Positions 48,968 through 58,307 of a stretch of 64,000 nucleotides of DNA are shown piece after piece. A program made the position numbers and the translations under genes. Under the pieces are notes generated by a model that saw only the letters and a program-made list of their open reading frames with translations, ran no database searches and was not told where the DNA came from. The first letter of the stretch is position 1, and the number at the start of each line of letters is the position of its first letter. The stretch comes from CAUZIZ01 sp965218775 (GTDB lineage Bacteria; Acidobacteriota; UBA6911; RPQK01; JAJDTT01), in contig CBDCLS010000006.1 in assembly GCA_965218775.1 (NCBI GenBank), positions 2,728,001 to 2,792,000 on the forward strand, in the 5' to 3' direction.

Positions 48968-49662
48968 GTCGATCACATCCTGGACCGTCCAGCAAAAGGA
49001 AGGAGGCAAACCGAACCGATTCACCGCTACGATCGTTCGCCGGTTTTCGGCGGCCCGTTGAACAACCCGGGTGGCACCGACCACCGTCTTACAGAGGGGG
49101 TCGCTGAAAGGCAACCGTTGGCAACAGTCGTCCTACTGGACGTAAACAGTATCGCGTGTCGCTCCGAGAGACCGACACGAATAGGAGGTGGTCTTCTCCC
49201 CAGCGGGGAGGACGGAAGAATCACCCAACGGCCGACGCGATGATAGCTCTGAGCCGATTCCGACAACCGCGCTTATGGACTCCCTCGGGAGGAAAGGAGA
49301 AGTGTGCCCGGATCGAGCCTGAAAAATTTAGTGCTTGACAAAAGCGGTCTCATAGGAGGGTTGGCTCCAGGACCTGGCTTCCCTTTCCCAGGGTTCGGAA
49401 ACCCTGGGCTGACAGACGCAATCCCGTTGGGATTGACCTCGTTGATTTCTTGACAATGCCCACTTCCTTTGTCCCTAAGGACCCGGGATCGAGCAACCTG
49501 ATCGGGATCAGAGCGGAGGTCCAAGTTGAAGTCGATTCCAGCCTATAATGCGTAGAACCAAATGATCTTAAAGATCTTATGACGATATCTGAGGCGCTCA
49601 ACCGGACAGTAGTGAAACGGTGTACTAATCAACCCTTCCTCCCTCGACCACGGAGTACCACT
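48968..49662. other. Downstream region of IS110 and leader of the esterase gene
   Basis: About 690 bp without a convincing gene. It probably contains the right end of the IS110 element, a small hairpin around gtgtcgctccgagagaccgacac (near 49156), and the inverted REP-like copy 2 at 49387-49440. The esterase promoter should lie in the last 200 bp. Confidence 0.45.
49387..49440 (-). repeat. 54-bp REP-like repeat, copy 2 (inverted)
   Basis: Read on the minus strand it starts gaggtcaatcc and ends cccagggtttccgaaccctggg, matching 47367-47420. The two copies flank the IS110 transposase in opposite orientation at 446 bp before it and 420 bp after it. Confidence 0.8.
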
Positions 49663-51861
49663 ATGAGGTCAGGCAGAATTCTGACAATACTTACGATCTG
49701 GCTTACTTTGAGTCTTGCTGGGAAGAGTGCTCTCGCCCAGCCTCCCCGTGTGCTTGCGGAGGGCCAGATACCCCATGATCGGCGGCTGGGGGTGCTGAAG
49801 GATCTCAATGGCTACTTCCCCTTCGCGCCACCGCCGACAAAGGAAGCCTGGGAGAAACGGGCTAGCGATCTGAAGCGTCGGATTCTGGTCTCAACCGGAC
49901 TTTGGCCGATGCCGGAGAAGACCGCTCTAAAGCCCAGGGTCTACGGACGCACTGAACGGGACGGCTTCACGGTCGAGAAGGTCTACTTTGAAAGCCTTCC
50001 CGGACACTTCGTGACCGGACTCCTGTTTCGTCCGCGGGACAAGAGCGGCCCCTTTCCAGGAGTTCTCAGCCCTCATGGCCACGGCGGACGGCTCCAGGAT
50101 CAGGGGGACAAGATCCGGCAGCTGATCGTCGAGGGACGTGAGCGGTTTGAAAGCTCCGGCCGATTTCCCAAGCTGGCTCGTTGCGCCCAGCTCGCGCGCA
50201 TGGGCTGCGTGACCTTCATCTACGATATGCTCGGATACGCTGATAGCGTTCAGATACCGTTCAAGGTCGCTCACCGTGTGTACGAGCCGCGTCCCGGATC
50301 CGATACCCGGGAGAGCTGGCGGTTCTTCAGCACCCAAGCGGAACTGCGAATGCAGTCGATCATGGGTTTGCAGACCTGGAACTCGGTCCGAGCGCTAGAC
50401 TTCCTTGCTGGCCTTCCAGATGTAGATGAATCGCGTCTCGCCGTTACCGGTGGGAGCGGCGGCGGCACTCAGACGATTTTGCTCGGCGGCATCGATCCCC
50501 GCCCGATTGTCGCCTTCCCGCAGGGGATGGTGTCGACCTCGATGCAGGGTGGTTGCACCTGTGAGAACTCATCTCTTCTGCGTATCGGCACCGGCAACGT
50601 CGAGCTCGCCGCGCTCTTCGCTCCCAAACCCCTTGGCATGACGGCTGCCAACGACTGGACGAAGGCTATGATGTCGGAGGGCTATCCCGCGCTTCAGTCC
50701 CTGTACTCACTCTACGGCGCCCGGGATCGGGTTTTTTGTAAATCACTCCTGCACTTTCCCCACAACTACAACTACGTGACCCGGGCCCTGATGTATTCCT
50801 GGTTGAACAAGCACCTTGGTCTCGGCCTGGAGGAGCCAATCGTGGAGGAGGACTGGCCTCTTCTGACCTCGGAGGAACACAGCGTGTGGGGACCCGATCA
50901 TCCCAAACCTGGTCCCGGAAAAGATGATGCCCACGAAAGGGGGGTGACGAAATGGCTGAGTACGCACTCGCGCCGTCAACTCGACGCCATGATTCCCTCG
51001 AGCCCAGATACCCTGGAACGGTATCGTGAGGTTGTTGGCGGTGCCTGGGACGCGCTCATCGGCCGCCGTCTTCCCGAATCGGAAGATATCAAGTGGATCG
51101 AGGTCGGCAAGAACAACCGCGGCGACTTCCTGGAATCTACGGGTCTCCTACGGTTCAGCGAAGAGGGTGAGGAGATCCCCGTGGTGGGTGTCTACCCCAC
51201 GACCAAGGAGTGGAACGGAAGGGTCGCCCTCTGGATCGACGGAGAGGGCAAGAGCGGGATCTACGGAGCCGATGGCAATCCACGCCGTCCGATTCGACGC
51301 CTGCTTCAAACAGGTGTTGCGGTCTTCGGAGTCGACCTGCTCTACCAAGGCGAGTTTCTGGGGGAGAATAAGCCGTCCGATCAGACCAGAAAAGTCCTTA
51401 ATCCCAGGCCATTTGCAGGCTATACATTTACCTATAATCACACACTCTTTGCCCAGCGAGTCCACGATATCCTGACGCTCATTGCCCACGCGTCCAGCGA
51501 CGAGCATACACAGCGCATTGATCTGATCGGTGTCAATGGCGCTGCGCCCTGGGCGGCGGCTGCGAGTGCCCTGGCTGGCAGCGTCGTGGACCGGCTCGGC
51601 GTTGATACTCAATCCTTTCGCTTCGTCGAGCTCGAATCTTACCGCGATCCCGACTTTCTTCCCGGCGCGGTGAAGTACGGAGACCTCCCCGGGATTCTGT
51701 CGCTTTCGGCGCCGCGACCAATATGGGTTGGCGGAGAAGTCAAGCTTCCGGTCGCCGTTTCAGCTGTCTACCAGGCGAGCGGCAGTGGAACCAGCGTCAC
51801 CTCATTCGACGGCAGCGGCAAAGCTGCGATCCAGAGTCTTGTCAGCTGGTTACTGCGCTGA
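49663..51861 (+). CDS. Exported alpha/beta-hydrolase (acetyl-xylan-esterase-like)
   Basis: 732 aa from ATG 49663 with signal peptide (ILTILTIWLTLSLAGKSALA). Two-part protein: residues about 90-430 form an alpha/beta-hydrolase with nucleophile Ser in AVTGGSGGGTQTILLG and family features PGVLSPHGHGGRLQ, VTFIYDMLGYADS and RARDRVF-like SLYGARDRVFCKSLLHFPH supplying Asp and His. The C-terminal part (about 500-730, VALWIDGEGKSGIYG, IDLIGVNGAAPWAAAASALA) is a second, degenerate hydrolase-like domain. Such proteins occur with glycan-degrading genes in these phyla. Substrate unknown. Confidence 0.85.
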   Translation: MRSGRILTILTIWLTLSLAGKSALAQPPRVLAEGQIPHDRRLGVLKDLNGYFPFAPPPTKEAWEKRASDLKRRILVSTGLWPMPEKTALKPRVYGRTERDGFTVEKVYFESLPGHFVTGLLFRPRDKSGPFPGVLSPHGHGGRLQDQGDKIRQLIVEGRERFESSGRFPKLARCAQLARMGCVTFIYDMLGYADSVQIPFKVAHRVYEPRPGSDTRESWRFFSTQAELRMQSIMGLQTWNSVRALDFLAGLPDVDESRLAVTGGSGGGTQTILLGGIDPRPIVAFPQGMVSTSMQGGCTCENSSLLRIGTGNVELAALFAPKPLGMTAANDWTKAMMSEGYPALQSLYSLYGARDRVFCKSLLHFPHNYNYVTRALMYSWLNKHLGLGLEEPIVEEDWPLLTSEEHSVWGPDHPKPGPGKDDAHERGVTKWLSTHSRRQLDAMIPSSPDTLERYREVVGGAWDALIGRRLPESEDIKWIEVGKNNRGDFLESTGLLRFSEEGEEIPVVGVYPTTKEWNGRVALWIDGEGKSGIYGADGNPRRPIRRLLQTGVAVFGVDLLYQGEFLGENKPSDQTRKVLNPRPFAGYTFTYNHTLFAQRVHDILTLIAHASSDEHTQRIDLIGVNGAAPWAAAASALAGSVVDRLGVDTQSFRFVELESYRDPDFLPGAVKYGDLPGILSLSAPRPIWVGGEVKLPVAVSAVYQASGSGTSVTSFDGSGKAAIQSLVSWLLR

Positions 51862-51956
51862 GGCCGAATCTCTCGGAATTGGTTTCAGATAACGTCCGAA
51901 AGAGTGCCGAGTGCGAAGCGTTGAATCGATGCAGCCCCGAAATCACCTGTCGGCGG

Positions 51957-53645
51957 TCAACGATTCAGAGCAGGTACTCCGGAGGCTGGCTCTGTCGCTT
52001 GTCGACCCCATTGATCGGAGCGGTGTTTGATCACATCCAGCCAACGGGCGTTTTCCTTGCTTCGCCGTAGGTTTCCATCGGGATCCGGTCGAGTGAAGGT
52101 GTAGGAGTAGCATTTGGCCTGCCTCAGATAGAGCTTGAGGCAGACGCCCCCAAGATAGTCTTTCCTCGAGTCGTAAAGGGTTTTGCTATTCCTCCAGGTA
52201 AGTTCCTGGTCGGGCCCGTTAGCCTCGATCGGGACGCTTTCCTCACGGCTAAAGCCTGGAACGACGTCTCCGTAGGGCGTTACCAACTCCCCAATGACCG
52301 AACCCCCTTCGGCGTCGGCATTGACGAAGATGCCGAAAGGAGGCCCCCAGGGTTTTGTCATGATCCAGCCTTCCTCGTTACCTGCATCCAAGGAAATCCA
52401 GTGATCCTCTGGCATCACGGCTAGCATGAGGACTGCCAGATCCCTCATATCTTTAGACGGATCGTAGCTGAGCCAGTCCCACCAGGCGTGGTTCACGCGG
52501 CTGGCGGTGAAGTAGATCCAGGTCTCCCCGTCTTTCACCAGAGGATTCTCGGCCGGGTAGAGCATTCCTCCGTCATGGGCGCCTACCTCACCGAGCTCGA
52601 CGATCGGAGAACGATCGTCGGGACGTTGCCATTGCCGTCCATCTCGGCTGTGGGCCAAAGCGACATCGAGTTGTCCCACCTTGTTCTTGGGGTAGTCCGC
52701 TGGCTTGTGATACGACGCATAGGTAGGGGCGAAGGGATGAGTATAGAAAGGGTTGATCACTCCCAGAAAGAAATCTTCATAGCGGAAAACCAGCATGTCA
52801 TAGATGTTGGAGAGTTCAGGAGGATCCAGTTCGTCACCGGCTACCAGGACCCTACCTTTGTCCTCCCAGTTGACCAGATCGTAGCTCTCATACTGGGAGA
52901 GGTCCCGGGGCAAGTTGGGGACCCGGCGCGTTACCAGCACATATTTGCGCCGGTCCCCGTCATAGAAGAGGGTGAAGTTGTCGTCGCTGATACCGCGGAT
53001 TACCGGGTTCACGTGCCGGGGACGTTCCCAGCGAAGGCCGTCGTGAGAGTAGGCCAGGTTCAGTGCTGAGTGATGGCCGGCCCAGCGTGACTCTTCACCG
53101 AAGGCATCGAAGATCATCTTGTAACGCCGAGCAGGCAAGTCGCTTGTGTCCTTGATGATGGAGTAGGCGAACTGGTGCATGAAGGGAATGACCATGTTGT
53201 TCTCGCGGGATCCGTCGACCTCGATGAGGCCCAGCACCGGCTTCTTCCAACGCAGACCATCCTCACTGGTCGCGTAGGCCACGCCTCGAGGACCGTCAGA
53301 GGTCTCACCCTGCCAGCGCATAAGGGTGTACCACATCTTGTAGATCCTCTCGTCCTCGTCGTAAATGATATTGACGTAGTTGAGCATGTCCCGATCTGTT
53401 TCCCAGGGAGCGTCCAGGGTCATCACTGGCTGGAGTCTCTTGATTGCCTGGTTGACCTTGCGCTTCAGATTGTGGGTCTTCACCAGGGACTGGTCGTCTA
53501 TGAGGAGGAACTTGTATTGGGCAAAACCAGTTCCAGCTTCGCTGGGTTTCGAGGTCTCTGCCGCCCGGATTAGAGTGCAGATTCCCACTGCCAGGAACAG
53601 GATTGGAAGGAAGGTGTTTGCGCGTTTGAGGGTCGGATAGGGCAT
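51957..53645 (-). CDS. Secreted five-bladed beta-propeller glycoside-hydrolase-like protein
   Basis: 562 aa from ATG 53645 (MPYPTLKRANTFLPILFLAV, signal peptide). Motifs recur in GH32/GH43/GH68-like propellers: DMLNYVNIIYDEDERIYKMW-YTLM, GVAYATSEDGLRWKKP, NLAYSHDGLRWERP, DVALAHSRDGRQWQRP and GEVGAHDGGMLYP. The repeated S-x-DG-x-x-W signature marks successive blades. A C-terminal beta-sandwich is likely (about 430-560, FVNADAEGGSVIGELVTPYG). Start further upstream (53714) is less plausible. No known substrate; family is common in Planctomycetota genomes. Confidence 0.85.
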   Translation of the reverse strand: MPYPTLKRANTFLPILFLAVGICTLIRAAETSKPSEAGTGFAQYKFLLIDDQSLVKTHNLKRKVNQAIKRLQPVMTLDAPWETDRDMLNYVNIIYDEDERIYKMWYTLMRWQGETSDGPRGVAYATSEDGLRWKKPVLGLIEVDGSRENNMVIPFMHQFAYSIIKDTSDLPARRYKMIFDAFGEESRWAGHHSALNLAYSHDGLRWERPRHVNPVIRGISDDNFTLFYDGDRRKYVLVTRRVPNLPRDLSQYESYDLVNWEDKGRVLVAGDELDPPELSNIYDMLVFRYEDFFLGVINPFYTHPFAPTYASYHKPADYPKNKVGQLDVALAHSRDGRQWQRPDDRSPIVELGEVGAHDGGMLYPAENPLVKDGETWIYFTASRVNHAWWDWLSYDPSKDMRDLAVLMLAVMPEDHWISLDAGNEEGWIMTKPWGPPFGIFVNADAEGGSVIGELVTPYGDVVPGFSREESVPIEANGPDQELTWRNSKTLYDSRKDYLGGVCLKLYLRQAKCYSYTFTRPDPDGNLRRSKENARWLDVIKHRSDQWGRQATEPASGVPALNR

Positions 53646-54166
53646 CAGAGATTCCTCCAAATGTCGGTTGTCTTGGGACGGATAGCATGTTGCGATAGTG
53701 GGTTGCAAACTCAACCCCTATTTGGCCGATCTGGAAACCGATTCCTGGACCATGATTTCCAACTCTTCCATTAACCCCTTTTGGGTAAGGCACTATACCG
53801 ACCCTGACCCAGGGTAGCTCGCTTCGCATTGCAACCCTTATAGTTGGGTTACACGCAGTAACTTCAGCGTAGAAAACTCGCAGTTCCATCCCAAGTTTGC
53901 CGAAGTTTCAGGGCAGTGTCCCCCCAGGCGGTGCTGCCCCATTCGAGAACGAAACTTCGGGTCCGGCGTAGCGGTGGCCTCCAGGCCGCCGTCCGAGCCA
54001 AAGGCTCAGAAGAATAAGACTTCGGCCTGGAGGCCAAAGCTACTTCCGCAAATCAAGTTTCAGCTTAGACCTCCGCTTAGGTGCGTCGGATGATTCAGGA
54101 AGAAACTGCAGGTCGGAATAGGAAAGATTGTACTGTTGTCCGCGTTAGGAACTGCCGCCGATCAGA
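53646..54166. other. Intergenic with dispersed repeat
   Basis: Upstream region of the propeller gene followed by MITE-like copy B (53951-54061). I see no coding frame worth reporting. Confidence 0.45.
53951..54061 (+). repeat. 111-bp MITE-like dispersed repeat, copy B
   Basis: Same length as, and inverted relative to, copy A (45369-45479). Starts gaaacttcggg and ends aagtttc. The inner blocks ggcctccaggcc, gagccaaaggctc and ggcctggaggcc are shared. A partial third copy is at 61001-61043. Confidence 0.8.
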
Positions 54167-54628
54167 CTAATCGGCCAACTCGGCGGTGAGGCTCAATTGA
54201 ACCGCGGCGTTCAGTGGCATTTCGCTGATGCCGAGGGCGACCCGGGTATGGCGCCCTTTGGCGCCAAAGACGTCGTTCAGGAGCTCAGAGGCTCCGTTCA
54301 ATACGTGGGCCTGACTTTGGAAGCCGGAGGCAGAGTGGACGAATCCGTCGAGACGGACAATCCATTTGATTCTCGACAATTCACCTGCTGCGGCCTTGAG
54401 CTGAGCAATGGCGTTGATCGCGCAGAGTCTGGCGGCCTGGTAGCCGTCGTCGACGGTTAGCTCATCTCCCAGTCTTCCGGTATAAGCGAGCTCTCCGTCC
54501 AGCCAAGGTATCTGTCCCGAAGTCAGGACCAGGTTCCCGGTTCGCACCCAGGGATCGTAGGCCCCTACCGCAGAAGGAGGCGGGGGTAATGTGATGCCGA
54601 GTTCAGCAAGACGTTCTTCGGGAAGCAT
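54167..54628 (-). CDS. RidA/YjgF-family enamine/imine deaminase
   Basis: 153-aa trimeric Rid-fold protein. Family signatures: GNLVLTSGQIPWLDGEL, ARLCAINAIAQLKAAAGELS-RIKWIVRLDGFV and TRVALGISEMPLNAAVQLSL. The region that normally holds the catalytic Arg (VxxVxRxR) reads TRVALGISEMPLNAAV, so the Arg of RidA proper is probably replaced; this marks a Rid subfamily with unsettled activity. It precedes no obvious partner, but lies 34 bp downstream of a VOC gene on the same strand, likely co-transcribed. Confidence 0.9.
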   Translation of the reverse strand: MLPEERLAELGITLPPPPSAVGAYDPWVRTGNLVLTSGQIPWLDGELAYTGRLGDELTVDDGYQAARLCAINAIAQLKAAAGELSRIKWIVRLDGFVHSASGFQSQAHVLNGASELLNDVFGAKGRHTRVALGISEMPLNAAVQLSLTAELAD

Positions 54629-54662
54629 AGGAATGACTCCTCTCCTTCTTTTGATTGAGCGC

Positions 54663-55049
54663 CTAGCCTAAGGGCTGGGCTCGTCGCACGATCTGCAGGA
54701 TATTGCCTTCCGGATCCGGGAAGAAGGCCATCTGGGTTTCTCCCGGATTCGCTGCTGCCATGCGCGAGAACTCGATTCCCCTGCGGCGCAGCTCCTCACA
54801 AGTCGGCTCGAACTCGTCGACGGTGAAGGCCACGTGTCTGATGCCAGCATCGTCATCGGTGGCCTCCGGTCGAGGTCGGTCATTGGCAGGAAGTATCTCG
54901 AAGATTCCTCCGCCCGGCACTCCCAGAAAATAGGTGCTACTTTCCTCGTCTTTCGAGAGCACCTCGAAGTTGAGTGTCGTGGTATACCACTCGGTCAGGG
55001 CACCGGGATCAACAGAAACAATCGCCACGTGCTCCATCGCTGTAATCAT
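54663..55049 (-). CDS. VOC-family (glyoxalase-like) metalloprotein
   Basis: 128 aa from ATG 55049 (MITAMEHVAIVSVDPGALTE-WYTTTLNFEV). Two beta-alpha-beta-beta-beta modules; metal ligands are expected at His7 (EHVAI), Glu in GIFEILP, His in IRHVAFTV and Glu in DPEGNILQIV. The fold covers glyoxalase I, dioxygenases and epimerases; substrate is not determined by sequence. Upstream partner of the RidA-like gene. Confidence 0.9.
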   Translation of the reverse strand: MITAMEHVAIVSVDPGALTEWYTTTLNFEVLSKDEESSTYFLGVPGGGIFEILPANDRPRPEATDDDAGIRHVAFTVDEFEPTCEELRRRGIEFSRMAAANPGETQMAFFPDPEGNILQIVRRAQPLG

Positions 55050-55172
55050 GGAAATCCCTCCCACAAGCGAAAACAGTCAGTCAACGAGGATAAAGTCTAC
55101 CGGGAGTGTTTTCGCCTGTCCAGACGAGAACCTTGGTGTTTCTCTCGTTGTGTCGCCCCAGCAGCGACGCAT

Positions 55173-56282
55173 CTACTTCAGACCTAGACCGAGTGCCTCT
55201 CTGCAATACTTGATGCTGCGTTCCAGCTGTGTCTTCTGGTAGGTCTGAACGGCCGGACCCCGCTCGGGGGGTGCTGGAGCCTGGAAGGCCTCGACAGGTC
55301 TCCCGCGCTTGGCGAGAGCCAGGAAGGCAGCGAAATCGCTGGCTCTGACCTTCTCATAGGGACCCCAGAAGGCCGGGTCCAGATAGGGAAAGGAGCGCTG
55401 AACCCCGGAGATGATCTCGAGCTGAAAAGGCACTTCGGGACAGAGTGCCGTGAACTTCTCTGCATAGGATTGAGTATCCACACATCCGTCGCCCATCGCT
55501 GTCCACTGAACCCTGGCACCTCGCCCGTTTTCCCAGACCATGGAATCGCGTATGCCACTGCTGACCGCGTAGGGTGCAAGGATCTCGAGATTGCGTACCG
55601 GATCCTCCAACGTCCAGGTCGCATTCCCCGCGTCTACGGTGGCTCCCACGTAGTCTTTCCCGGCGGCCTCGATCAGGCCGACGAGCTCGCGGGCCTGCAG
55701 GTCCCCGGCATGGTTCTCGACGGCGATCTTCACGCCCAGGTCGAGTGCATAGCTTTTGACCTTTCGAAGAAGCTTGACCGTGGTCTCAATATGGCGTTCG
55801 ATTCCTCCCGGATCCTTTCGGTCGTCCATCCCTCCCAGAAAGCAGCGTGCCGCTGTGGATCCCAGGGTACCGGCAATACGAAGGGTGAGCTTCAGGTGCT
55901 CCTCGGGGCCGCCAAAGGCAGTCTCGAGCCGATCTGAACTGGGACAGATCCCACCGGTGCCTACTTGGATCTCGATTCCGAGGTCATCGGCCTTGGCTTT
56001 GAGTTCCCTGAGATAGGGTTCGCTGTGGTTTTCGTAGACAAAGAGGTCTGACAGAAGAACGCTATCCAGCTGCTGGGAGGCGGCGTAGTCCAGAAGCCTG
56101 GACGCCTTCCAAGCGAATTCCCGGATTGCATAGTTGTCGAAACCGAGCTTAACCTGCTTCATTTTTTTTCTGGTCACGGTAGCTCCCTCGACGGCAGTGG
56201 CTGCGAGGGTCAAGCTTCCGGCGACGGCGGCAACTCTTCTACCGAATTCGCGGCGGCGGATGGGGTCCCTCCGCTCTCTCAT
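55173..56282 (-). CDS. Sugar-phosphate isomerase/epimerase-like TIM barrel (Tat-exported)
   Basis: 369 aa. Twin-arginine-type N-terminus RRREFGRRVAAVAGSLTLAA, then an AP-endonuclease-2 (xylose-isomerase-like) TIM barrel: VKLGFDNYAIREFAWKAS, DDLGIEIQVGTGGICPSSDR, LGVKIAVENHAGDLQARELV, VGATVDAGNATWTLEDPVRN and FQLEIISGV. Metal-binding Glu/His/Asp residues sit in AVENHAG, DAGNA and LEII. RBS ggag. Divergent from the SDR-ADC-Gfo/Idh operon, suggesting a shared sugar- or cyclitol-catabolic role. Confidence 0.88.
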   Translation of the reverse strand: MRERRDPIRRREFGRRVAAVAGSLTLAATAVEGATVTRKKMKQVKLGFDNYAIREFAWKASRLLDYAASQQLDSVLLSDLFVYENHSEPYLRELKAKADDLGIEIQVGTGGICPSSDRLETAFGGPEEHLKLTLRIAGTLGSTAARCFLGGMDDRKDPGGIERHIETTVKLLRKVKSYALDLGVKIAVENHAGDLQARELVGLIEAAGKDYVGATVDAGNATWTLEDPVRNLEILAPYAVSSGIRDSMVWENGRGARVQWTAMGDGCVDTQSYAEKFTALCPEVPFQLEIISGVQRSFPYLDPAFWGPYEKVRASDFAAFLALAKRGRPVEAFQAPAPPERGPAVQTYQKTQLERSIKYCREALGLGLK

Positions 56283-56663
56283 CTCATCTCCAATCCGAAG
56301 TTCCTATTTTAGCGTCCTGTAAGTAGTAGTCTACCTTGGAAGAGCTGTCGTGCTAAGCTGAAACTTCACCACTGCGCCCGACTTCGGAGTTCGCATGTTC
56401 GGTGTTCTGCGGTTTGTGATTTAGCCTTTTTCCTTGGTTCTGGAGGAGGCAACCGATGAATGCTGAACCGCAGAATATCGAACAAGCGAATTTCGAAGGA
56501 TTCGGGCAATCACTGCCGTCTGTTGGTGCCAGAGTTTCGTTCTCGAATGATCCGGCTCCCAGCCGGCGGCTGGACTAACCTGAAAGAACGGCTTTGGATC
56601 GAAGTGCGGAGGCGAGATTTTAATCGTTCGAGCCCGGATCACTGAAAACAGCCAGATTCAGCG
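56283..56663. other. Divergent intergenic region with inverted repeat
   Basis: Promoter region for the divergent TIM-barrel gene and SDR gene. Contains the imperfect inverted repeat 56391-56489. No gene seen. Confidence 0.45.
56391..56489. repeat. Imperfect 24-bp inverted repeat (dispersed-palindrome type)
   Basis: tcgcatgttcggtgttctgc-ggtt at 56391-56414 pairs with aaccgcagaatatcgaacaa-gcga at 56466-56489 at 20 of 24 positions around a 51-bp spacer. This motif type (ttcgatattctgcggttc) is a widespread dispersed palindrome in Planctomycetota/Verrucomicrobiota-like genomes and is often mis-annotated as short ORFs. Confidence 0.6.
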
Positions 56664-57500
56664 ATGAACATCCACCTAAAGGAGAGTCTCTCTGGTCAGG
56701 TTGCCGTGGTCACTGGAGCCGCGCAGGGTCTGGGTCTCGGTATCGTGAGACAGCTATCAGACCAAGGGGCCCTGGTGGTCCTTGCCGACGTTCAGAAGGA
56801 AAAGGCTCGGAGCGAGGCGGCAGCGTTGAGTAGAGTTGGCGGGAGAACCGATTCAGTCTACCTTGACGTCACGGACAGCACAGCAGTGGCGGCATTCTTC
56901 AAGTCGGTCGCAGAGGACCACGGTCGTATCGACATCCTGGTCAACTCTGCCGGGGTGGGTCAGCAGGTAACCCCTATCGTTGAGCTGAGTGACGCGGAAT
57001 GGGCGCGGGTTCTGCAGGTCAATCTCACCGGAACCTTCTACTGCTGCCGGGCAGTCGGGGCGCTGATGGAAGACCAGGAGTCGGGATGCATCGTCAACGT
57101 GGCATCCATTAACGGCCAGAGTCCGGCAGCGCTGGTCGCCGCCTACAACGTGGCCAAGGCTGGAGTGATCAGCCTGACCAAGACCCTGGCGCTGGAGCTG
57201 GCCGCCTATGGAGTACGGGTCAATGCCATCAGTCCAGGGCCGGTGTACACCGAGTTCAACCAGAAGACCATGGCCCAGCGCTGCCGAACGCTGAACATCA
57301 CCGAAGAGGAGATGATCGAGCGCGTACGAAGTTCCGTTCCGCTGGGGCGTTGGGGAGAACCGGAGGACATCGCCAGGGGCGTCGCTTTCTTGTGCAATCC
57401 GGCGAATTCATGGGTGACAGGAGAGGTCTTGAGAATAAGCGGCGGATTGCAGGGCGTCTCGGCTACCCCACCGAAGCGTTCCCGCACCGCTGAACACTGA
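56664..57500 (+). CDS. Short-chain dehydrogenase/reductase
   Basis: 278-aa classical SDR, NAD(P)-dependent. Cofactor motif VAVVTGAAQGLGLGIVRQL, Asp/Lys pair VLADVQKEK, NSAG (variant of NNAG) in DILVNSAGVGQQV, catalytic Ser in NVASINGQSPA and Tyr-x3-Lys in AAYNVAKAGVISL, PG motif NAISPGPVYTEF. The acidic residue in VLADV suggests NAD preference. First gene of an operon with the acetoacetate-decarboxylase-like gene (19 bp) and a Gfo/Idh/MocA gene. Confidence 0.94.
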   Translation: MNIHLKESLSGQVAVVTGAAQGLGLGIVRQLSDQGALVVLADVQKEKARSEAAALSRVGGRTDSVYLDVTDSTAVAAFFKSVAEDHGRIDILVNSAGVGQQVTPIVELSDAEWARVLQVNLTGTFYCCRAVGALMEDQESGCIVNVASINGQSPAALVAAYNVAKAGVISLTKTLALELAAYGVRVNAISPGPVYTEFNQKTMAQRCRTLNITEEEMIERVRSSVPLGRWGEPEDIARGVAFLCNPANSWVTGEVLRISGGLQGVSATPPKRSRTAEH

Positions 57501-57519
57501 TACACCAAGGAGGAGATTC

Positions 57520-58254
57520 ATGACGATTCCATTGGACCAGATTGCCAATATGCCGGCCTTCTCTCCCTACTACCCCATGCCCCCTTGCCGCTACCGAGGG
57601 GTGCGTTTTCAATTCGTCTATTTCCGCGCCAACCTGGCTGCGATCGATCGAGTGCTGCCGGCCTGCTTTGAGCCGTCCGACGATGGTTTCTGTGTCGCCA
57701 TCGGGCTGACGGCGCCCTGGACGTCCAGCTACGGCGATTTCCAGGAGAGTGTTTTGTCGGTGAAGTGCTCGTATGAAGGAACAGTGGGGTACTTCGCCCC
57801 AATCGCATTCTTGAACTCACGCTCGAGCATACCGGCCGGCCGCGAGATCTACGGGACTCCCAAGGTCTCGGCCGAAATAGAGGTGGGAATGGATGAGAGA
57901 GTCATGCTTACCGATACTCGCTTGGCAGGTGCCTCGGTAATGGTGATCCGCTCTACCATGCACAAGCCTGCTACCCGCGACGACCTGCCCAATCTGGGAC
58001 CGGCCTGGCGCGTCAAGGTGATTCCAAGAGCGGATGGCCAGGGAGCGGATGTTCTACAGCTTATCGACACCACCAAGGTAATGGTGGACATGAGTGTCCA
58101 CGCCTGCAGGGCAGGGGATGGTGTGGTTCAGTTCGACCCGTCGCCCATCTACGATCTATCCGACTTCGCTCCTCAGGAGTACTACGGGGCGCACTACCTG
58201 GAGATGGACTACACCGAGGGTTACGCCGAAATTGCCCGTGATTTCTTGAAGTAA
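57520..58254 (+). CDS. Acetoacetate-decarboxylase-family protein
   Basis: 244 aa. The ADC fold with the Schiff-base Lys in GREIYGTPKVSAEIEV (cf. E..GYPK) and the preceding FAPIAFLNSRSSIPAGRE. Downstream VSAEIEVGMDERVMLTDTRL is characteristic. ADC-like proteins include decarboxylases and aldolase-dehydratases, so acetoacetate need not be the substrate; the SDR neighbour suggests a keto acid from sugar or cyclitol breakdown. RBS aaggagg. Confidence 0.88.
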   Translation: MTIPLDQIANMPAFSPYYPMPPCRYRGVRFQFVYFRANLAAIDRVLPACFEPSDDGFCVAIGLTAPWTSSYGDFQESVLSVKCSYEGTVGYFAPIAFLNSRSSIPAGREIYGTPKVSAEIEVGMDERVMLTDTRLAGASVMVIRSTMHKPATRDDLPNLGPAWRVKVIPRADGQGADVLQLIDTTKVMVDMSVHACRAGDGVVQFDPSPIYDLSDFAPQEYYGAHYLEMDYTEGYAEIARDFLK

Positions 58255-58307
58255 TCCCAAGGTCCCGCATCGATTTCCGTCGATTGGATTGTTAGACTGG
58301 ACCCACT

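Noticed and set aside
56460..56645. 61-aa ORF (NRRISNKRISKDSG)
   Set aside because: Product of a dispersed palindromic repeat commonly mistaken for a gene.
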